64,000 nt of DNA from NCBI RefSeq assembly GCF_005937885.2, contig NZ_CP042176.1:248001-312000 (forward strand), written 5' to 3'. The notes beneath the pieces were generated by a model. That model ran no database searches. It worked only from the letters and a program-made list of their open reading frames with translations, and was not told where the DNA came from. Positions 29,891 to 38,650 of this stretch are shown piece after piece. Numbering within the stretch: position 1 is the stretch's first letter; each line of letters opens with the position of its first letter. The position numbers and the translations under genes are program-made. Source of the stretch: Bradyrhizobium sp. KBS0727. Lineage in GTDB: Bacteria; Pseudomonadota; Alphaproteobacteria; Rhizobiales; Xanthobacteraceae.

Positions 29891-31333
29891 TTACATGTTG
29901 TAAGCGCGCTCCGTGTGCTCGGTGACATCGAGGCCTTCACGTTCGGTCTCGACGTTGACGCGCAGGCCGACGATGACGTCGACTACCTTGTAGAGGATCG
30001 CCGAACCGATGCCCGACCACACCAGCGTGGTGCAGACGCCCCAGCTCTGCGAGGTCATCTGGGCAACGAAGTCGTAGTCTGCGATCTTGCCGGTGGTGTA
30101 GTCCATGATGCCCGTACCGCCGAGGGCCGGATTCACCAGGATGCCGGTGCCGAGCGCGCCGACGATGCCGCCGATGCAGTGGACACCGAACACGTCGAGC
30201 GAGTCGTCATAGCCCAGCGCATTCTTCACCACGGTGCAGAAGAACAGGCAGACGACGCCAACCACGAGACCGAGCACGATCGCGCCCATCGGACCGGAAT
30301 AACCGGCCGCCGGCGTAACCGCGACGAGGCCCGCCACCGCACCCGACAACGCGCCGAGCACCGAGGGATGACCCTTGACGATCCATTCCGCGAACATCCA
30401 GGCCATCGCCGCCGCTGCCGTTGCAACGAAGGAGTTGGTCATGGCGAGCGCGGCGCCGCCGTTGGCTTCGAGGTTCGATCCGGCGTTGAAGCCGAACCAG
30501 CCGACCCAGAGCAGCGAAGCACCGATCATGGTCATGGTCAGCGAGTGCGGAGCCATCAGCTCCTTGCCGTAGCCGACCCGCTTGCCGATCAAGAGCGCAC
30601 CGACGAGACCGGCGATACCGGCGTTGATGTGCACCACGGTGCCGCCGGCGAAGTCGATCGCGCCCTTCTTGAAGATCCAGCCGGCGTCGGCGTTCACTTC
30701 GTCGAGCTTGGCCTGCGCCGCGGTCTTCGCCGCACCGTCAGCCGCCGCGGCAAGCGCCTTCGCCGCATCCGAGATCGCGTCCGGTCCGGCCCAGTACCAA
30801 ACCATGTGTGCGATCGGGAAGTAGATCAGCGTCACCCAGAGCGGGATGAACAATGCGATCGCCGCGAACTTCATGCGTTCGGCGAAGGCGCCGACGATGA
30901 GGGCGGGGGTGATCGCCGCGAAGGTCATCTGGAAGCAGACATAGACCAGCTCCGAGATGTTGGCGTCGACGCTGAAGGTCGCCGCTTTCGAATCCGTCGT
31001 CACGCCCATCAGGAAGGCCTTGGAGAAGCCGCCGATGAAGTCGGAACCGCCGGTGAAGGCAAGGCTGTAGCCGTAGAGAGCCCAGATCAGCGTAACGATA
31101 CAGACGCAGTAGAACACCTGCATCAGCACCGAGAGCATGTTCTTGGAGCGGACCAGGCCGCCATAGAACAGCGCAAGGCCCGGGATCGTCATCAACAGCA
31201 CCAGCACCGTCGATGTCAGCATCCAGGCGTTGTCGCCTTTGTTGATAGTTGGTTCGGCGTAGGCAGCGGTCGCCGCGAACAGGCCGACTGCGAGGGCCGC
31301 CAATCCCGCGCTATAGGGACGCTTGAACGTCAT
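29891..31333 (-). CDS. amtB: Ammonium transporter AmtB, copy 1
   Basis: AmtB conducts ammonium into the cell and is closed by uridylylation-sensitive GlnK. The 480-residue precursor has a cleavable signal ending TAAYA, then WMLTSTVLVLLMTIPGLALFYGGLVRSKN, the first helix of the family, and about eleven helices. The twin pore histidines lie in VVHINAGIAGL and GVHCIGGIVGAL. An insertion around residues 180-215 (KALAAAADGAAKTAAQAKLDE) is a periplasmic loop. It starts 35 bp after the glnK1 stop, so the two are one operon. Confidence 0.95.
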   Translation of the reverse strand: MTFKRPYSAGLAALAVGLFAATAAYAEPTINKGDNAWMLTSTVLVLLMTIPGLALFYGGLVRSKNMLSVLMQVFYCVCIVTLIWALYGYSLAFTGGSDFIGGFSKAFLMGVTTDSKAATFSVDANISELVYVCFQMTFAAITPALIVGAFAERMKFAAIALFIPLWVTLIYFPIAHMVWYWAGPDAISDAAKALAAAADGAAKTAAQAKLDEVNADAGWIFKKGAIDFAGGTVVHINAGIAGLVGALLIGKRVGYGKELMAPHSLTMTMIGASLLWVGWFGFNAGSNLEANGGAALAMTNSFVATAAAAMAWMFAEWIVKGHPSVLGALSGAVAGLVAVTPAAGYSGPMGAIVLGLVVGVVCLFFCTVVKNALGYDDSLDVFGVHCIGGIVGALGTGILVNPALGGTGIMDYTTGKIADYDFVAQMTSQSWGVCTTLVWSGIGSAILYKVVDVIVGLRVNVETEREGLDVTEHTERAYNM

Positions 31334-31368
31334 TTGTGTACTCCTGAGTGGTAAGGTTGAGCGCGAAA

Positions 31369-31707
31369 TCAGAGTGCCGCGGCATCCGCCTCACCCGTGC
31401 GGATGCGAACCGCATGGTCGAGGTTGATGACGAAGATCTTGCCGTCGCCGATTTGTCCGGTTTTTGCAGCCGAGGTGATGGCGTCGATGGTCTTGTCGAC
31501 CTGATCCGAGGCGACAGCGACCTCGATCTTGATCTTGGGAAGGAAGCTCACGGCGTATTCGGCGCCGCGATAGATTTCGGTATGACCCTTCTGTCGGCCA
31601 TATCCTTTGACTTCCGTCACCGTGAGACCATGAACGCCAATGGCGGTCAGGGCGTCACGGACTTCTTCGAGCTTGAATGGCTTGATGATCGCCATAACAA
31701 TTTTCAT
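31369..31707 (-). CDS. glnK: Nitrogen regulatory PII protein GlnK, copy 1
   Basis: PII proteins bind ATP/ADP and 2-oxoglutarate and dock into AmtB when nitrogen is plentiful. The 112-residue protein has the T-loop [20 protein letters not shown] with the uridylylation site Tyr51, and the C-terminal IGDGKIFV motif. It is the first gene before amtB1 and has its own sigma-54-like promoter. It differs from copy 2 at 25 of 112 positions by my direct comparison; the T-loop is identical. Confidence 0.96.
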   Translation of the reverse strand: MKIVMAIIKPFKLEEVRDALTAIGVHGLTVTEVKGYGRQKGHTEIYRGAEYAVSFLPKIKIEVAVASDQVDKTIDAITSAAKTGQIGDGKIFVINLDHAVRIRTGEADAAAL

Positions 31708-31726
31708 GGGTCCTATCCCCGCTTGG

Positions 31727-31750
31727 GCCCGGTGCAGACAGACACCGGGC
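31727..31750 (-). promoter_or_regulatory. Hairpin in the glnK1 leader
   Basis: GCCCGGTG (31727-31734) and CACCGGGC (31743-31750) form a perfect 8-bp stem with an 8-nt loop. It lies 20 nt upstream of the glnK1 start, close to the GGGGATAGGA ribosome site, so it may shape translation or bind a regulator. Confidence 0.45.
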
Positions 31751-31813
31751 GTTCTCGACTGAGGTTCACCACGCGGAGAAGTTCACTACGCGGGCACAGC
31801 CAGGACCCTTAGA

Positions 31814-31829
31814 GTCAAATACCGTGCCA
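31814..31829 (-). promoter_or_regulatory. Sigma-54-type promoter of glnK1-amtB1
   Basis: On the minus strand the sequence reads TGGCACGGTATTTGAC: a perfect TGGCAC -24 element, five bases, then TTGAC, one base from the TTGC(A/T) -12 consensus. It is about 107 bp upstream of the glnK1 ATG. This fits NtrC/RpoN control, which is established for glnK-amtB in proteobacteria. No clear NtrC site was found upstream. Confidence 0.65.
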
Positions 31830-31973
31830 GATCGGCGGAATTCTCTAACGGTTTATGAATCCGGACCTTTTCGCCCTTGGCGGGAAAAGGCGTGCACTGC
31901 GATATTCGGTCGCGCCCAAAGCATAGCCAGGCATGCTCAAAACATGAGCACGTCAGACTACGAACATAATCCT

Positions 31974-31992
31974 GCCCAGCGGGAGGGCAGTT
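31974..31992 (-). terminator. Weak terminator-like hairpin after amtB2
   Basis: CTGCCC and GGGCAG pair over a short loop 22 bases past the amtB2 stop. The T-run is poor (GATTATG), so read-through into glnK1 is possible. Confidence 0.35.
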
Positions 31993-32014
31993 GAACGGTA
32001 TTTGGATGGGGGGT

Positions 32015-33322
32015 TTATTGCAGCGCTTCGCCGTGCTGCGAAATATCCAGGCCTTCGAGCTCCTGCTGCAGCGACACCCGGAGCGGTACGAACACGCTCA
32101 CCAGCTTGAGCAGCACAAAGGTCACGCCCCCGGACCAGACCAAGGTGACCGCGATCCCGTAGAGCTGAATCAGCACCTGCTGTGGATGGCCTTCGATCAG
32201 CCCGGCGGTGCCGCCGATGGCGCTGACCGCAAAGACGCCGGCGAGCAGGGTGCCGGTCAGCCCGCCGACGCCGTGGACGCCGAACACGTCGAGCGAGTCG
32301 TCGTAGTTGAAACGGTGCTTGAGCCAGGTGCAGGCCCAGTAACACACGATCCCCGCGACGACACCGATGATGACGCCATGCCACGGTGCTACGAAGCCGG
32401 ATGCCGGCGTGATCGTTCCGAGACCGGCGACCGCGCCGGAGATCATGCCGAGCACCGAGGGCTTGCGCCGCGTCACCCATTCGATCGCACCCCAGGTCAG
32501 CGCGCCGGCGCAGGCCGCCAGATGCGTCGCAATGATCGCCATCACCGCGCGCGAATTGGCGGCCAGCGCCGATCCGCCATTGAAGCCGAACCAGCCGACC
32601 CACAGCAGACCGGTGCCCATCACCGCGAGCGACAGGTCGAACGGCGACAGGTTCTCGCTGCCATAGCCGTGGCGCCGGCCCATCACTTTCGCCGCGACCA
32701 GTCCGCCGATGCCGGCGGAAAGATGCACGACCAGCCCGCCGGCGAAATCCAGCACGCCCATGGTGGCGAGGAAGCCGCCGCCCCATACCCAATGCGCCAG
32801 CGGCACATAGACGAACATGAACCAGCCGATCGAGAACAGAAGGTAAGCCGAAAACCGCATCCGGTCGGCCACCGAACCCGCCACCAGCGCTACCGTGATG
32901 ATCGCAAACGTCATCTGGTAGAGCATGAAAAGCGCTTCAGGAATGGTCTTTGCCGCCGGGTTGACGCCGTCCATCGTCATCCCGATCAGCAGCCAGCGGT
33001 CGAGCGTGCCGAGCCAGGGCCCGTCGCCGACGAAGGCCAGCGAATAGCCGAACGTCACCCACAGGATCGAGATGATCGCGACCGCCGCGAGACTCTGCGC
33101 CATGGTCGCGAGGACGTTCTTCTTGCGCACCATGCCGGAATAGAACAGCGCGAGACCCGGGATCGTCATCATCAGCACCAGCGCGGTGGCGACGATCATC
33201 CATGCGGTGTCGGCGGGGCTGATGGTCGACGTCTCAGCGAAGGCCGGCGTTGCCAGCGGGCAGCCCGCCGCAAGCGTGATGAGCGCAGCCAGCTTCGCTG
33301 CACGAACCGATAGTGCCCCCAT
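32015..33322 (-). CDS. amtB: Ammonium transporter AmtB, copy 2
   Basis: The 435-residue precursor has a signal peptide ending TPAFA, then WMIVATALVLMMTIPGLALFYSGMVRKKN and the remaining helices. Pore histidines are in VVHLSAGIGGLV and GVHGVGGLTGTL. It lacks the periplasmic insertion found in copy 1 and is about 45 residues shorter. Sequence similarity to copy 1 is clear but moderate, so duplication is old or the copies were acquired separately. It follows glnK2 by 78 bp. Confidence 0.94.
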   Translation of the reverse strand: MGALSVRAAKLAALITLAAGCPLATPAFAETSTISPADTAWMIVATALVLMMTIPGLALFYSGMVRKKNVLATMAQSLAAVAIISILWVTFGYSLAFVGDGPWLGTLDRWLLIGMTMDGVNPAAKTIPEALFMLYQMTFAIITVALVAGSVADRMRFSAYLLFSIGWFMFVYVPLAHWVWGGGFLATMGVLDFAGGLVVHLSAGIGGLVAAKVMGRRHGYGSENLSPFDLSLAVMGTGLLWVGWFGFNGGSALAANSRAVMAIIATHLAACAGALTWGAIEWVTRRKPSVLGMISGAVAGLGTITPASGFVAPWHGVIIGVVAGIVCYWACTWLKHRFNYDDSLDVFGVHGVGGLTGTLLAGVFAVSAIGGTAGLIEGHPQQVLIQLYGIAVTLVWSGGVTFVLLKLVSVFVPLRVSLQQELEGLDISQHGEALQ

Positions 33323-33400
33323 GGAAATTCCCCGGCGTGTTGTGGTGTCTTTTCTCGCGCGTCCGGCGTCGTTGCCGGCGCGCCTCGAATTGGATGCGTG

Positions 33401-33808
<408 letters not shown>

Positions 33809-33982
33809 TCAAATCTGGCATTTTTCTGGGCAAATGGCACAAAAAACTTGCAGGTTTAAGGGGAAAACATTTGGAGCGGGTGATCTCGGTCACTGTACAG
33901 GGGTTGGGATCACCAGACAGAATGTGGTTCCGTCACCGGCCGCTCGCCGGCCAGCCCTTAATCCACGGCTCAAGGAAATAAA

Positions 33983-34852
33983 ATGTCGGACCGATCGTGG
34001 TTTTATGCATCCAACGGCCAGCAACAGGGCCCTTACCCCGAAGCCCAGCTGCGTGACCTCATTGCTCGCGGAACGGTCAGGGCGGATACCCTGGTCTGGT
34101 CCGAAGGGATGGCGGGCTGGCAGAAGGCGGGCGAGATTCCGGGCCTGATGTCCGATGGCGGATCGGCGGCTCCCCCCATTCCACGTCCTGGTGGCCCGCC
34201 GATGAGCGTCGGTGGCCATGATGACGGTCCGTTGTCGATCGACCTGCCGCTGTTGCCTCTCCTCGGGCGTTTCCTGCTGCTGATCATCGGATATTTGTTG
34301 GTGATCCCGGCGCCCTGGACCGCAACCGCCTTCTATCGCTGGATGGCCTCCCGCGTGACGGCGCCGGCCCGGCCAAATTTCGGCTTCGCGGGACAGCCCC
34401 TCGATATCTGGTACGTCTTCGTCGCGACAGGCCTGATGTATTACGTTGGCGCCTACGACAACACCCTGCAGCTCATCACCATTCCGGTCTCGGCGTTTCT
34501 GAGCTGGATCATGCTGCGATGGATCGTCGGCAATCTCAGCTCGAACGGCCAGCGGCTTCCGATCGCCTTCACCGGCAGTGTCTGGACCTTTCTGGGTTGG
34601 CAATTGTTCATGTACGCCTCGTTCATCACCATCATCGGCTGGGCCTGGGTCGTCGCGGCCATGATGCGTTGGATATGCCGCAACGTCAGCGGGACACGGC
34701 GCGAACTGGTGTTCAACGGCAGCGGGCTGGAAATTCTGTGGCGGACGTTCGTGTTCTCAATCGCCTGCATCTTCATCATCCCGATTCCGTGGATGCTGCG
34801 CTGGCTTAACCGCTGGTACGTCGCGCAATTCGCGCTGGTCGAACGCGCCTGA
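33983..34852 (+). CDS. GYF_2 (DUF4339)-domain polytopic membrane protein
   Basis: Residues about 5-52 form a GYF_2 domain (WFYASNGQQQGPYPEAQLRDLI, then LVWSEGMAGWQKAGEI), typically a peptide-binding module at the cytoplasmic face. A Pro/Gly-rich linker follows, then about six hydrophobic helices from residue 93 on (LLPLLGRFLLLIIGYLLVIP to the C-terminus), like DUF898-type membrane proteins. The role is unknown. It is divergent from glnK2 and has no clear operon partner. Confidence 0.8.
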   Translation: MSDRSWFYASNGQQQGPYPEAQLRDLIARGTVRADTLVWSEGMAGWQKAGEIPGLMSDGGSAAPPIPRPGGPPMSVGGHDDGPLSIDLPLLPLLGRFLLLIIGYLLVIPAPWTATAFYRWMASRVTAPARPNFGFAGQPLDIWYVFVATGLMYYVGAYDNTLQLITIPVSAFLSWIMLRWIVGNLSSNGQRLPIAFTGSVWTFLGWQLFMYASFITIIGWAWVVAAMMRWICRNVSGTRRELVFNGSGLEILWRTFVFSIACIFIIPIPWMLRWLNRWYVAQFALVERA

Positions 34853-34878
34853 TCAGCAGAGTTCGATGACGTCGGCGC

Positions 34879-35739
34879 CTACCTGCGCTGGCGCACCGAG
34901 CCTTCCTGAACCACCGACGCCACCAGCGTGCCGTCGGGCTTGAAGATCGAGCCGCGGGTCAACCCGCGGCCACCCTGGGCGCTCGGCGAATCCTGCGCGT
35001 AAAGCAGCCATTCGTCGGCGCGGAACGGGCGATGAAACCACATCGCGTGGTCGAGGCTGGCCGGCATCATGCGCTTGTCGAACAGGGTGCGGCCGTAGCG
35101 CGCCATGATTGCATCGAGCAGCGAAAAGTCCGACGCATAGGCGAGCGCGCACATATGCAGCGCCGGATCGTCAGGCAGTTTGGCCGCGGTGCGAATCCAG
35201 ACGTGGATACGTCCGTCGTCAATCTTCTGGCCGAAATAGCGGCCGAGTTCGACCGGACGCAACTCGATCGGGCGGTCCGATTCATAATAGCGGCGGATGA
35301 ATTCCGGCATCTCCTTGAACATCGGTTGCTTGGAGACTTCCTCGGCGGTGAGCTTTTCCGGCGGCGGCACATCCGGCATCTTGTCCTGATGATCGAATGC
35401 GGTTTCTTCCTCGACATGAAACGACACGATCATCGAGAAGATCGCGTTGCCGTGCTGGATCGCGGTGACCCGGCGGGTCGAATAGCTCTTGCCGTCGCGC
35501 AACCGCTCCACCTCGTAGATGATCGGAATCTGCGTATCGCCGGGCAGGATGAAGTAGCAGTGCAGCGAATGCGGCAGCCGCCCTTCGACGGTGCGGCATG
35601 CCGCCACCATCGCCTGTCCGATCACCTGTCCGCCGAATACCCGCTGCCAGCTCGTCTTCGGGCTGTTGCCGCGGAACAGGTTCACCTCGATCGGTTCGAG
35701 ATCGAGAATGGAGATCAGGTCAATCACGCCTTTGGACAT
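34879..35739 (-). CDS. tesB: Acyl-CoA thioesterase II
   Basis: TesB hydrolyses medium- and long-chain acyl-CoA to free acid and CoA. The 286-residue double hot-dog protein has the family motifs LFRGNSPKTSWQRVFGGQVIGQA, LHCYFILPGDTQIPIIYEVERLRDG, LDHAMWFHRPFRADEWLLY (catalytic Asp) and DSPSAQGGRGLTRG. ATG 35737-35739 is used; the frame continues upstream into a family B repeat and cannot be coding. It converges with the GYF_2 gene. Confidence 0.94.
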   Translation of the reverse strand: MSKGVIDLISILDLEPIEVNLFRGNSPKTSWQRVFGGQVIGQAMVAACRTVEGRLPHSLHCYFILPGDTQIPIIYEVERLRDGKSYSTRRVTAIQHGNAIFSMIVSFHVEEETAFDHQDKMPDVPPPEKLTAEEVSKQPMFKEMPEFIRRYYESDRPIELRPVELGRYFGQKIDDGRIHVWIRTAAKLPDDPALHMCALAYASDFSLLDAIMARYGRTLFDKRMMPASLDHAMWFHRPFRADEWLLYAQDSPSAQGGRGLTRGSIFKPDGTLVASVVQEGSVRQRR

Positions 35740-35783
35740 CGCAATGCTTTCGAAGTTGCGGTAGGAGCGCCGGTAACAACTGC

Positions 35784-35887
35784 CGTCATTCCGGGGCGAC
35801 ACGAAGTGTCGAACCTCAGGGGTGCAATTGCACCCCCGGGGAATCTCGAGATTCCGGGTCTGGTCCTTCGGACCATCCCGGAATGAC
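35784..35887. repeat. Intergenic palindromic repeat family B, copy 2
   Basis: It spans CGTCATTCCGGGGCGACACG to CATCCCGGAATGACG with inner GGGGTGCAATTGCACCCC and GAATCTCGAGATTC. It lies between divergent tesB and the UbiH-type gene. Confidence 0.8.
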
Positions 35888-35984
35888 GATTGGAGAGTTA
35901 ACGCCCCTTGTTTCAAAACCCTGTTTCGCCCAGCTAATATCAGGTAGCAAGTCCAGTCTGCTGAAGTAACCGGGTAAGGATTTC

Positions 35985-37205
35985 ATGGCGGCACAGCGAA
36001 GCATTGTCATCTGCGGCGGCGCCTTTGCGGGGCTGGCGCTGGCGCTGGCGCTCCGTCAGGGCCTCGGGCCCGATATTCCGGTTGTCGTCGCCGATCCGGC
36101 GCTTGCCACGCGGCCGAGCCGCGATCCGCGCGCGACCGCGATCGTCGCCGCATGCCGGCGGCTGTTCGAGGTGCTCGGCGTCTGGGATCAGGTGTCGGCG
36201 GATTCGCAAGCGATCCTCGACATGGTGGTGACGGATTCGAAGCTGGAAGACGCCACCCGTCCGGTGTTCCTGACCTTTGCCGGCGACGTCGAGCCGGGCG
36301 AACCCTTTGCGCATATGGTCGAAAACCGCCGCCTGATCGATGCGCTGGTGGTGCGTGCCGAGGCCGAGGGGGTCGAGCTGCGCGCCACAGCGGTGTCGAC
36401 CTATGATTCACGCGCCGATGGCATCGACGTGACGCTCGCCGATGGCAGCGTCATCGAGGCAAGCCTGCTGGTTGCCGCCGACGGCGCGCGCTCACGCCTG
36501 CGCGAACGCGCCGGGATCGCCACCCATGGCTGGGACTACAATCAATCCGGCATCGTCGTCACCGTCGGTCATGAGCGGGATCATCACGGCCGCGCCGAGG
36601 AGCATTTTCTCCCCGCAGGGCCGTTCGCGATTCTGCCTTTGACCGGAAAGCGCTCGTCGCTGGTCTGGACCGAGAACCGCACTGAAGCTGCGCGGATCAC
36701 GGCACTCAACGAAGAAGAATTTCACGCCGAACTCGAAAAGCGCTTCGGGCTGCATCTCGGCGAGGTCAAGGCGCTGGACAAGCCGCGGGCGTTTCCGCTC
36801 GGCTATTTCGTCGCGCGGTCGTTCATCGCCGAGCGGCTGGCGCTTATCGGCGACGCCGCGCATGTCATCCATCCGATCGCAGGCCAGGGGCTCAACATGG
36901 GCCTGAAGGATGTCGCGGCGCTGGCCGAAGTGGTGGTCGATGCGGCGCGGCTCGGCATGGATCTCGGCCAGGCCGACGTGCTCGAGCGCTACCAGCGCTG
37001 GCGGCGTTTCGACACCATGGCGATGGGCGTTGCGACCAACTCGCTGAACTTCCTGTTCTCCAACGAATCGACCTTGCTGCGCACCGTGCGCGATATCGGT
37101 CTCGGCCTGGTCGATCGCGCGCCGCCGTTGAAGAGCCTGTTCATCCGCCAGGCCGCGGGGTTGTCAGGCGAAGTGCCGCGGCTGTTGAAGGGCGAGGCGC
37201 TGTAA
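35985..37205 (+). CDS. UbiH/UbiF-family FAD monooxygenase (ubiquinone synthesis)
   Basis: The 406-residue flavoprotein has an N-terminal Rossmann motif slightly altered (CGGAFAGLALALAL instead of GxGPAG), the DG motif VAADGARSRLRERAG, and the FAD ribityl motif LALIGDAAHVIHPIAGQGLNMGLKD with the NSLNFLF segment seen in UbiH/UbiF/UbiL proteins. It most likely hydroxylates a polyprenyl benzoquinol precursor in ubiquinone biosynthesis. Which ring position cannot be decided here. Confidence 0.9.
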   Translation: MAAQRSIVICGGAFAGLALALALRQGLGPDIPVVVADPALATRPSRDPRATAIVAACRRLFEVLGVWDQVSADSQAILDMVVTDSKLEDATRPVFLTFAGDVEPGEPFAHMVENRRLIDALVVRAEAEGVELRATAVSTYDSRADGIDVTLADGSVIEASLLVAADGARSRLRERAGIATHGWDYNQSGIVVTVGHERDHHGRAEEHFLPAGPFAILPLTGKRSSLVWTENRTEAARITALNEEEFHAELEKRFGLHLGEVKALDKPRAFPLGYFVARSFIAERLALIGDAAHVIHPIAGQGLNMGLKDVAALAEVVVDAARLGMDLGQADVLERYQRWRRFDTMAMGVATNSLNFLFSNESTLLRTVRDIGLGLVDRAPPLKSLFIRQAAGLSGEVPRLLKGEAL

Positions 37206-37223
37206 GGGCGCAGCCTCTAAGGT

Positions 37224-37344
37224 CGTCATTGCGAGGAGCCAACGGGTCGCGCGAATGCGCGCCCGATGACAGGCTCCGCGACGAAGCTATCCATTCTGCC
37301 TTTACGCGGCGCGTATGGATTGCTTCGCTTCGCTCGCAATGACG
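37224..37344. repeat. Intergenic palindromic repeat family A, copy 4
   Basis: It spans CGTCATTGCGAGGAGCC to CGCTCGCAATGACG and ends 8 bases from the Trm112 stop codon. Confidence 0.8.
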
Positions 37345-37351
37345 AGGAGAG

Positions 37352-37549
37352 TCAGTCGATTTTCCGCGCCTCTTCCGGCAGCATGATCGGGATGCCGTCG
37401 CGGATCGGATAGGCAAGCTTGGCCGAGCGCGAGATCAGCTCCTGCCGCGTCGAATCGAATTCCAGCGGTCCCTTGGTCACCGGGCAGACCAGGATCTCAA
37501 GCAGTTTTGGATCGACGGTGCTGTCGAGGCGTTCGGGCGAGGCGCTCAT
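37352..37549 (-). CDS. Trm112/YcaR-family small protein
   Basis: The 65-residue protein has the conserved [17 protein letters not shown] and [18 protein letters not shown] segments. Trm112-type proteins activate methyltransferases in eukaryotes; the bacterial role is poorly known. Only one zinc cysteine (CP) is visible, as in other proteobacterial members. Confidence 0.88.
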   Translation of the reverse strand: MSASPERLDSTVDPKLLEILVCPVTKGPLEFDSTRQELISRSAKLAYPIRDGIPIMLPEEARKID

Positions 37550-37620
37550 GATGGTCTCCGGCTAGGCCTGATCCCTTAGCATATCTGGCGGCGCGATGTC
37601 ATGACGCGTGCCGTCGCACT

Positions 37621-38157
37621 TCATGACACGGCCATCCGCAGCAATTCCTCGATCACAGCCTGCTGGCGCGCCTTCGGCAAGGGCTGCTCCGACAACGCAT
37701 AGCCGACAAACGTCCAATAGAGAATTTGGGCGCGGGCCCGCGCGATCTCGGCGGACAATCCGGCCTGCTTCAACAGCACCTCGATATAGCCGATGCGCCT
37801 GATGTCGATGGCCTGCACCGCGGCGCGCGCATCGGCGTCCACGGTGGCCCAGGTGCGGACCGCATTCTCCAGCGCCGGCCGGCTGGAAAACGCCGCGCGC
37901 AACAGCACCGACAGCGCGTCGCGGTCCCTGGGCGTCGCCTCAAGCCCGGCGATGACCTGCTCGGTCGCGACATCGCTCCAGTGTTTGAGGATGGCGGCGT
38001 GGAACGCACCGATATCGGCGAAATGCCAATAGAAGCTGCCGCGCGACACCCCCATCGCCTTCGCCAGCGGCTCGGCCTTGAGTGCCGTGAAGCCGTTTTT
38101 GGTGAGGGTTGCGAGGCCCTGGTCGAGCCAGTCCTTCGCGGAGAGTTGATCGGTCAT
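37621..38157 (-). CDS. TetR/AcrR-family regulator
   Basis: The 178-residue protein has an N-terminal helix-turn-helix with AKAMGVSRGSFYWHFADIGAF, and a helical C-terminal ligand domain. The gene is divergent from a small membrane protein and the gap holds a perfect 20-bp palindrome over the promoter, so it is very likely its direct repressor and autoregulated. The ligand is unknown. Confidence 0.92.
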   Translation of the reverse strand: MTDQLSAKDWLDQGLATLTKNGFTALKAEPLAKAMGVSRGSFYWHFADIGAFHAAILKHWSDVATEQVIAGLEATPRDRDALSVLLRAAFSSRPALENAVRTWATVDADARAAVQAIDIRRIGYIEVLLKQAGLSAEIARARAQILYWTFVGYALSEQPLPKARQQAVIEELLRMAVS

Positions 38158-38178
38158 GCGGGTTCCTGCGACATTCCA

Positions 38179-38196
38179 CCATACACTACTGTATTG
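38179..38196. promoter_or_regulatory. TetR operator, imperfect copy
   Basis: CCATACACTACTGTATTG differs from the perfect operator at 38222 by two bases. It overlaps the -35 box of the rightward promoter and sits 22 bp upstream of the tetR start. Confidence 0.65.
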
Positions 38197-38221
38197 ACAG
38201 CCGCCAGCGCCGGGCTATATT
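38194..38221 (+). promoter_or_regulatory. Promoter of the TetR-controlled membrane protein gene
   Basis: TTGACA (38194-38199) and TATATT (38216-38221) are 16 bp apart, close to consensus. Both elements are overlapped or abutted by the two operator copies, giving a simple repressor switch. Confidence 0.7.
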
Positions 38222-38240
38222 CCATACAGTACTGTATGGA
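38221..38240. promoter_or_regulatory. TetR operator, perfect palindrome
   Basis: TCCATACAGTACTGTATGGA is a perfect 20-bp palindrome right after the -10 box, where a bound TetR dimer would block transcription start. Confidence 0.75.
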
Positions 38241-38250
38241 GGGCCGTCAG

Positions 38251-38601
38251 ATGCGCGATATCATCCTGCAATGCGCCGGCGTTGCCGCAATTCTGGTCGC
38301 CGTCATCCACGGCGTGCTCGGCGAAACCAAGGTGTTCGCGCGCGCCAAAATCGAGCCGGAGCACCTGCGCACGCTGATCCGACTGGTGTGGCAGGCCGGC
38401 ACGGTGGCCTGGATCGGCGGTGGCGTGCTGCTGTTGGCGGCGCCTTCGCTGGGATCGGAGAGCGCGCGGCACTGGATCGTCGTCACCACCGTCGCGGTCT
38501 ACGCGTTCGCGGTCGCCGCCAATGCCTGGTGGTCGCGCGGCCGTGGCTTCGGCTGGAAGGCGCTCGGTGTGGTCGTCGCGCTCGCGGTGGCCGGCTACTA
38601 G
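38251..38601 (+). CDS. Small four-helix membrane protein under TetR control
   Basis: The 116-residue protein has about four hydrophobic helices (QCAGVAAILVAVIHGVLG, LVWQAGTVAWIGGGVLLLAAP, WIVVTTVAVYAFAVAANAWW, ALGVVVALAVAGY). GGAGG ends 8 bases before ATG 38251, which is why I prefer it to ATG 38236. I do not recognise a named family. Its place under a TetR operator and upstream of an enoyl-CoA hydratase suggests one inducible unit. Confidence 0.75.
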   Translation: MRDIILQCAGVAAILVAVIHGVLGETKVFARAKIEPEHLRTLIRLVWQAGTVAWIGGGVLLLAAPSLGSESARHWIVVTTVAVYAFAVAANAWWSRGRGFGWKALGVVVALAVAGY

Positions 38602-38650
38602 GCGATCGATCTCTCACGCCTCGTCGGCCGCCGGTGAAAGGAGAGCACCC

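Noticed and set aside
29795..31354. Long plus-strand open frame across amtB1
   Set aside because: It is an antisense shadow of amtB1 with Asp/His/Arg-rich composition typical of reversed G+C-rich codons.
33835..33852. TGGCAC...TTGCA resembling a sigma-54 promoter near glnK2
   Set aside because: The elements are 7 bases apart instead of 5 and point away from glnK2, so it is not a usable promoter for it.
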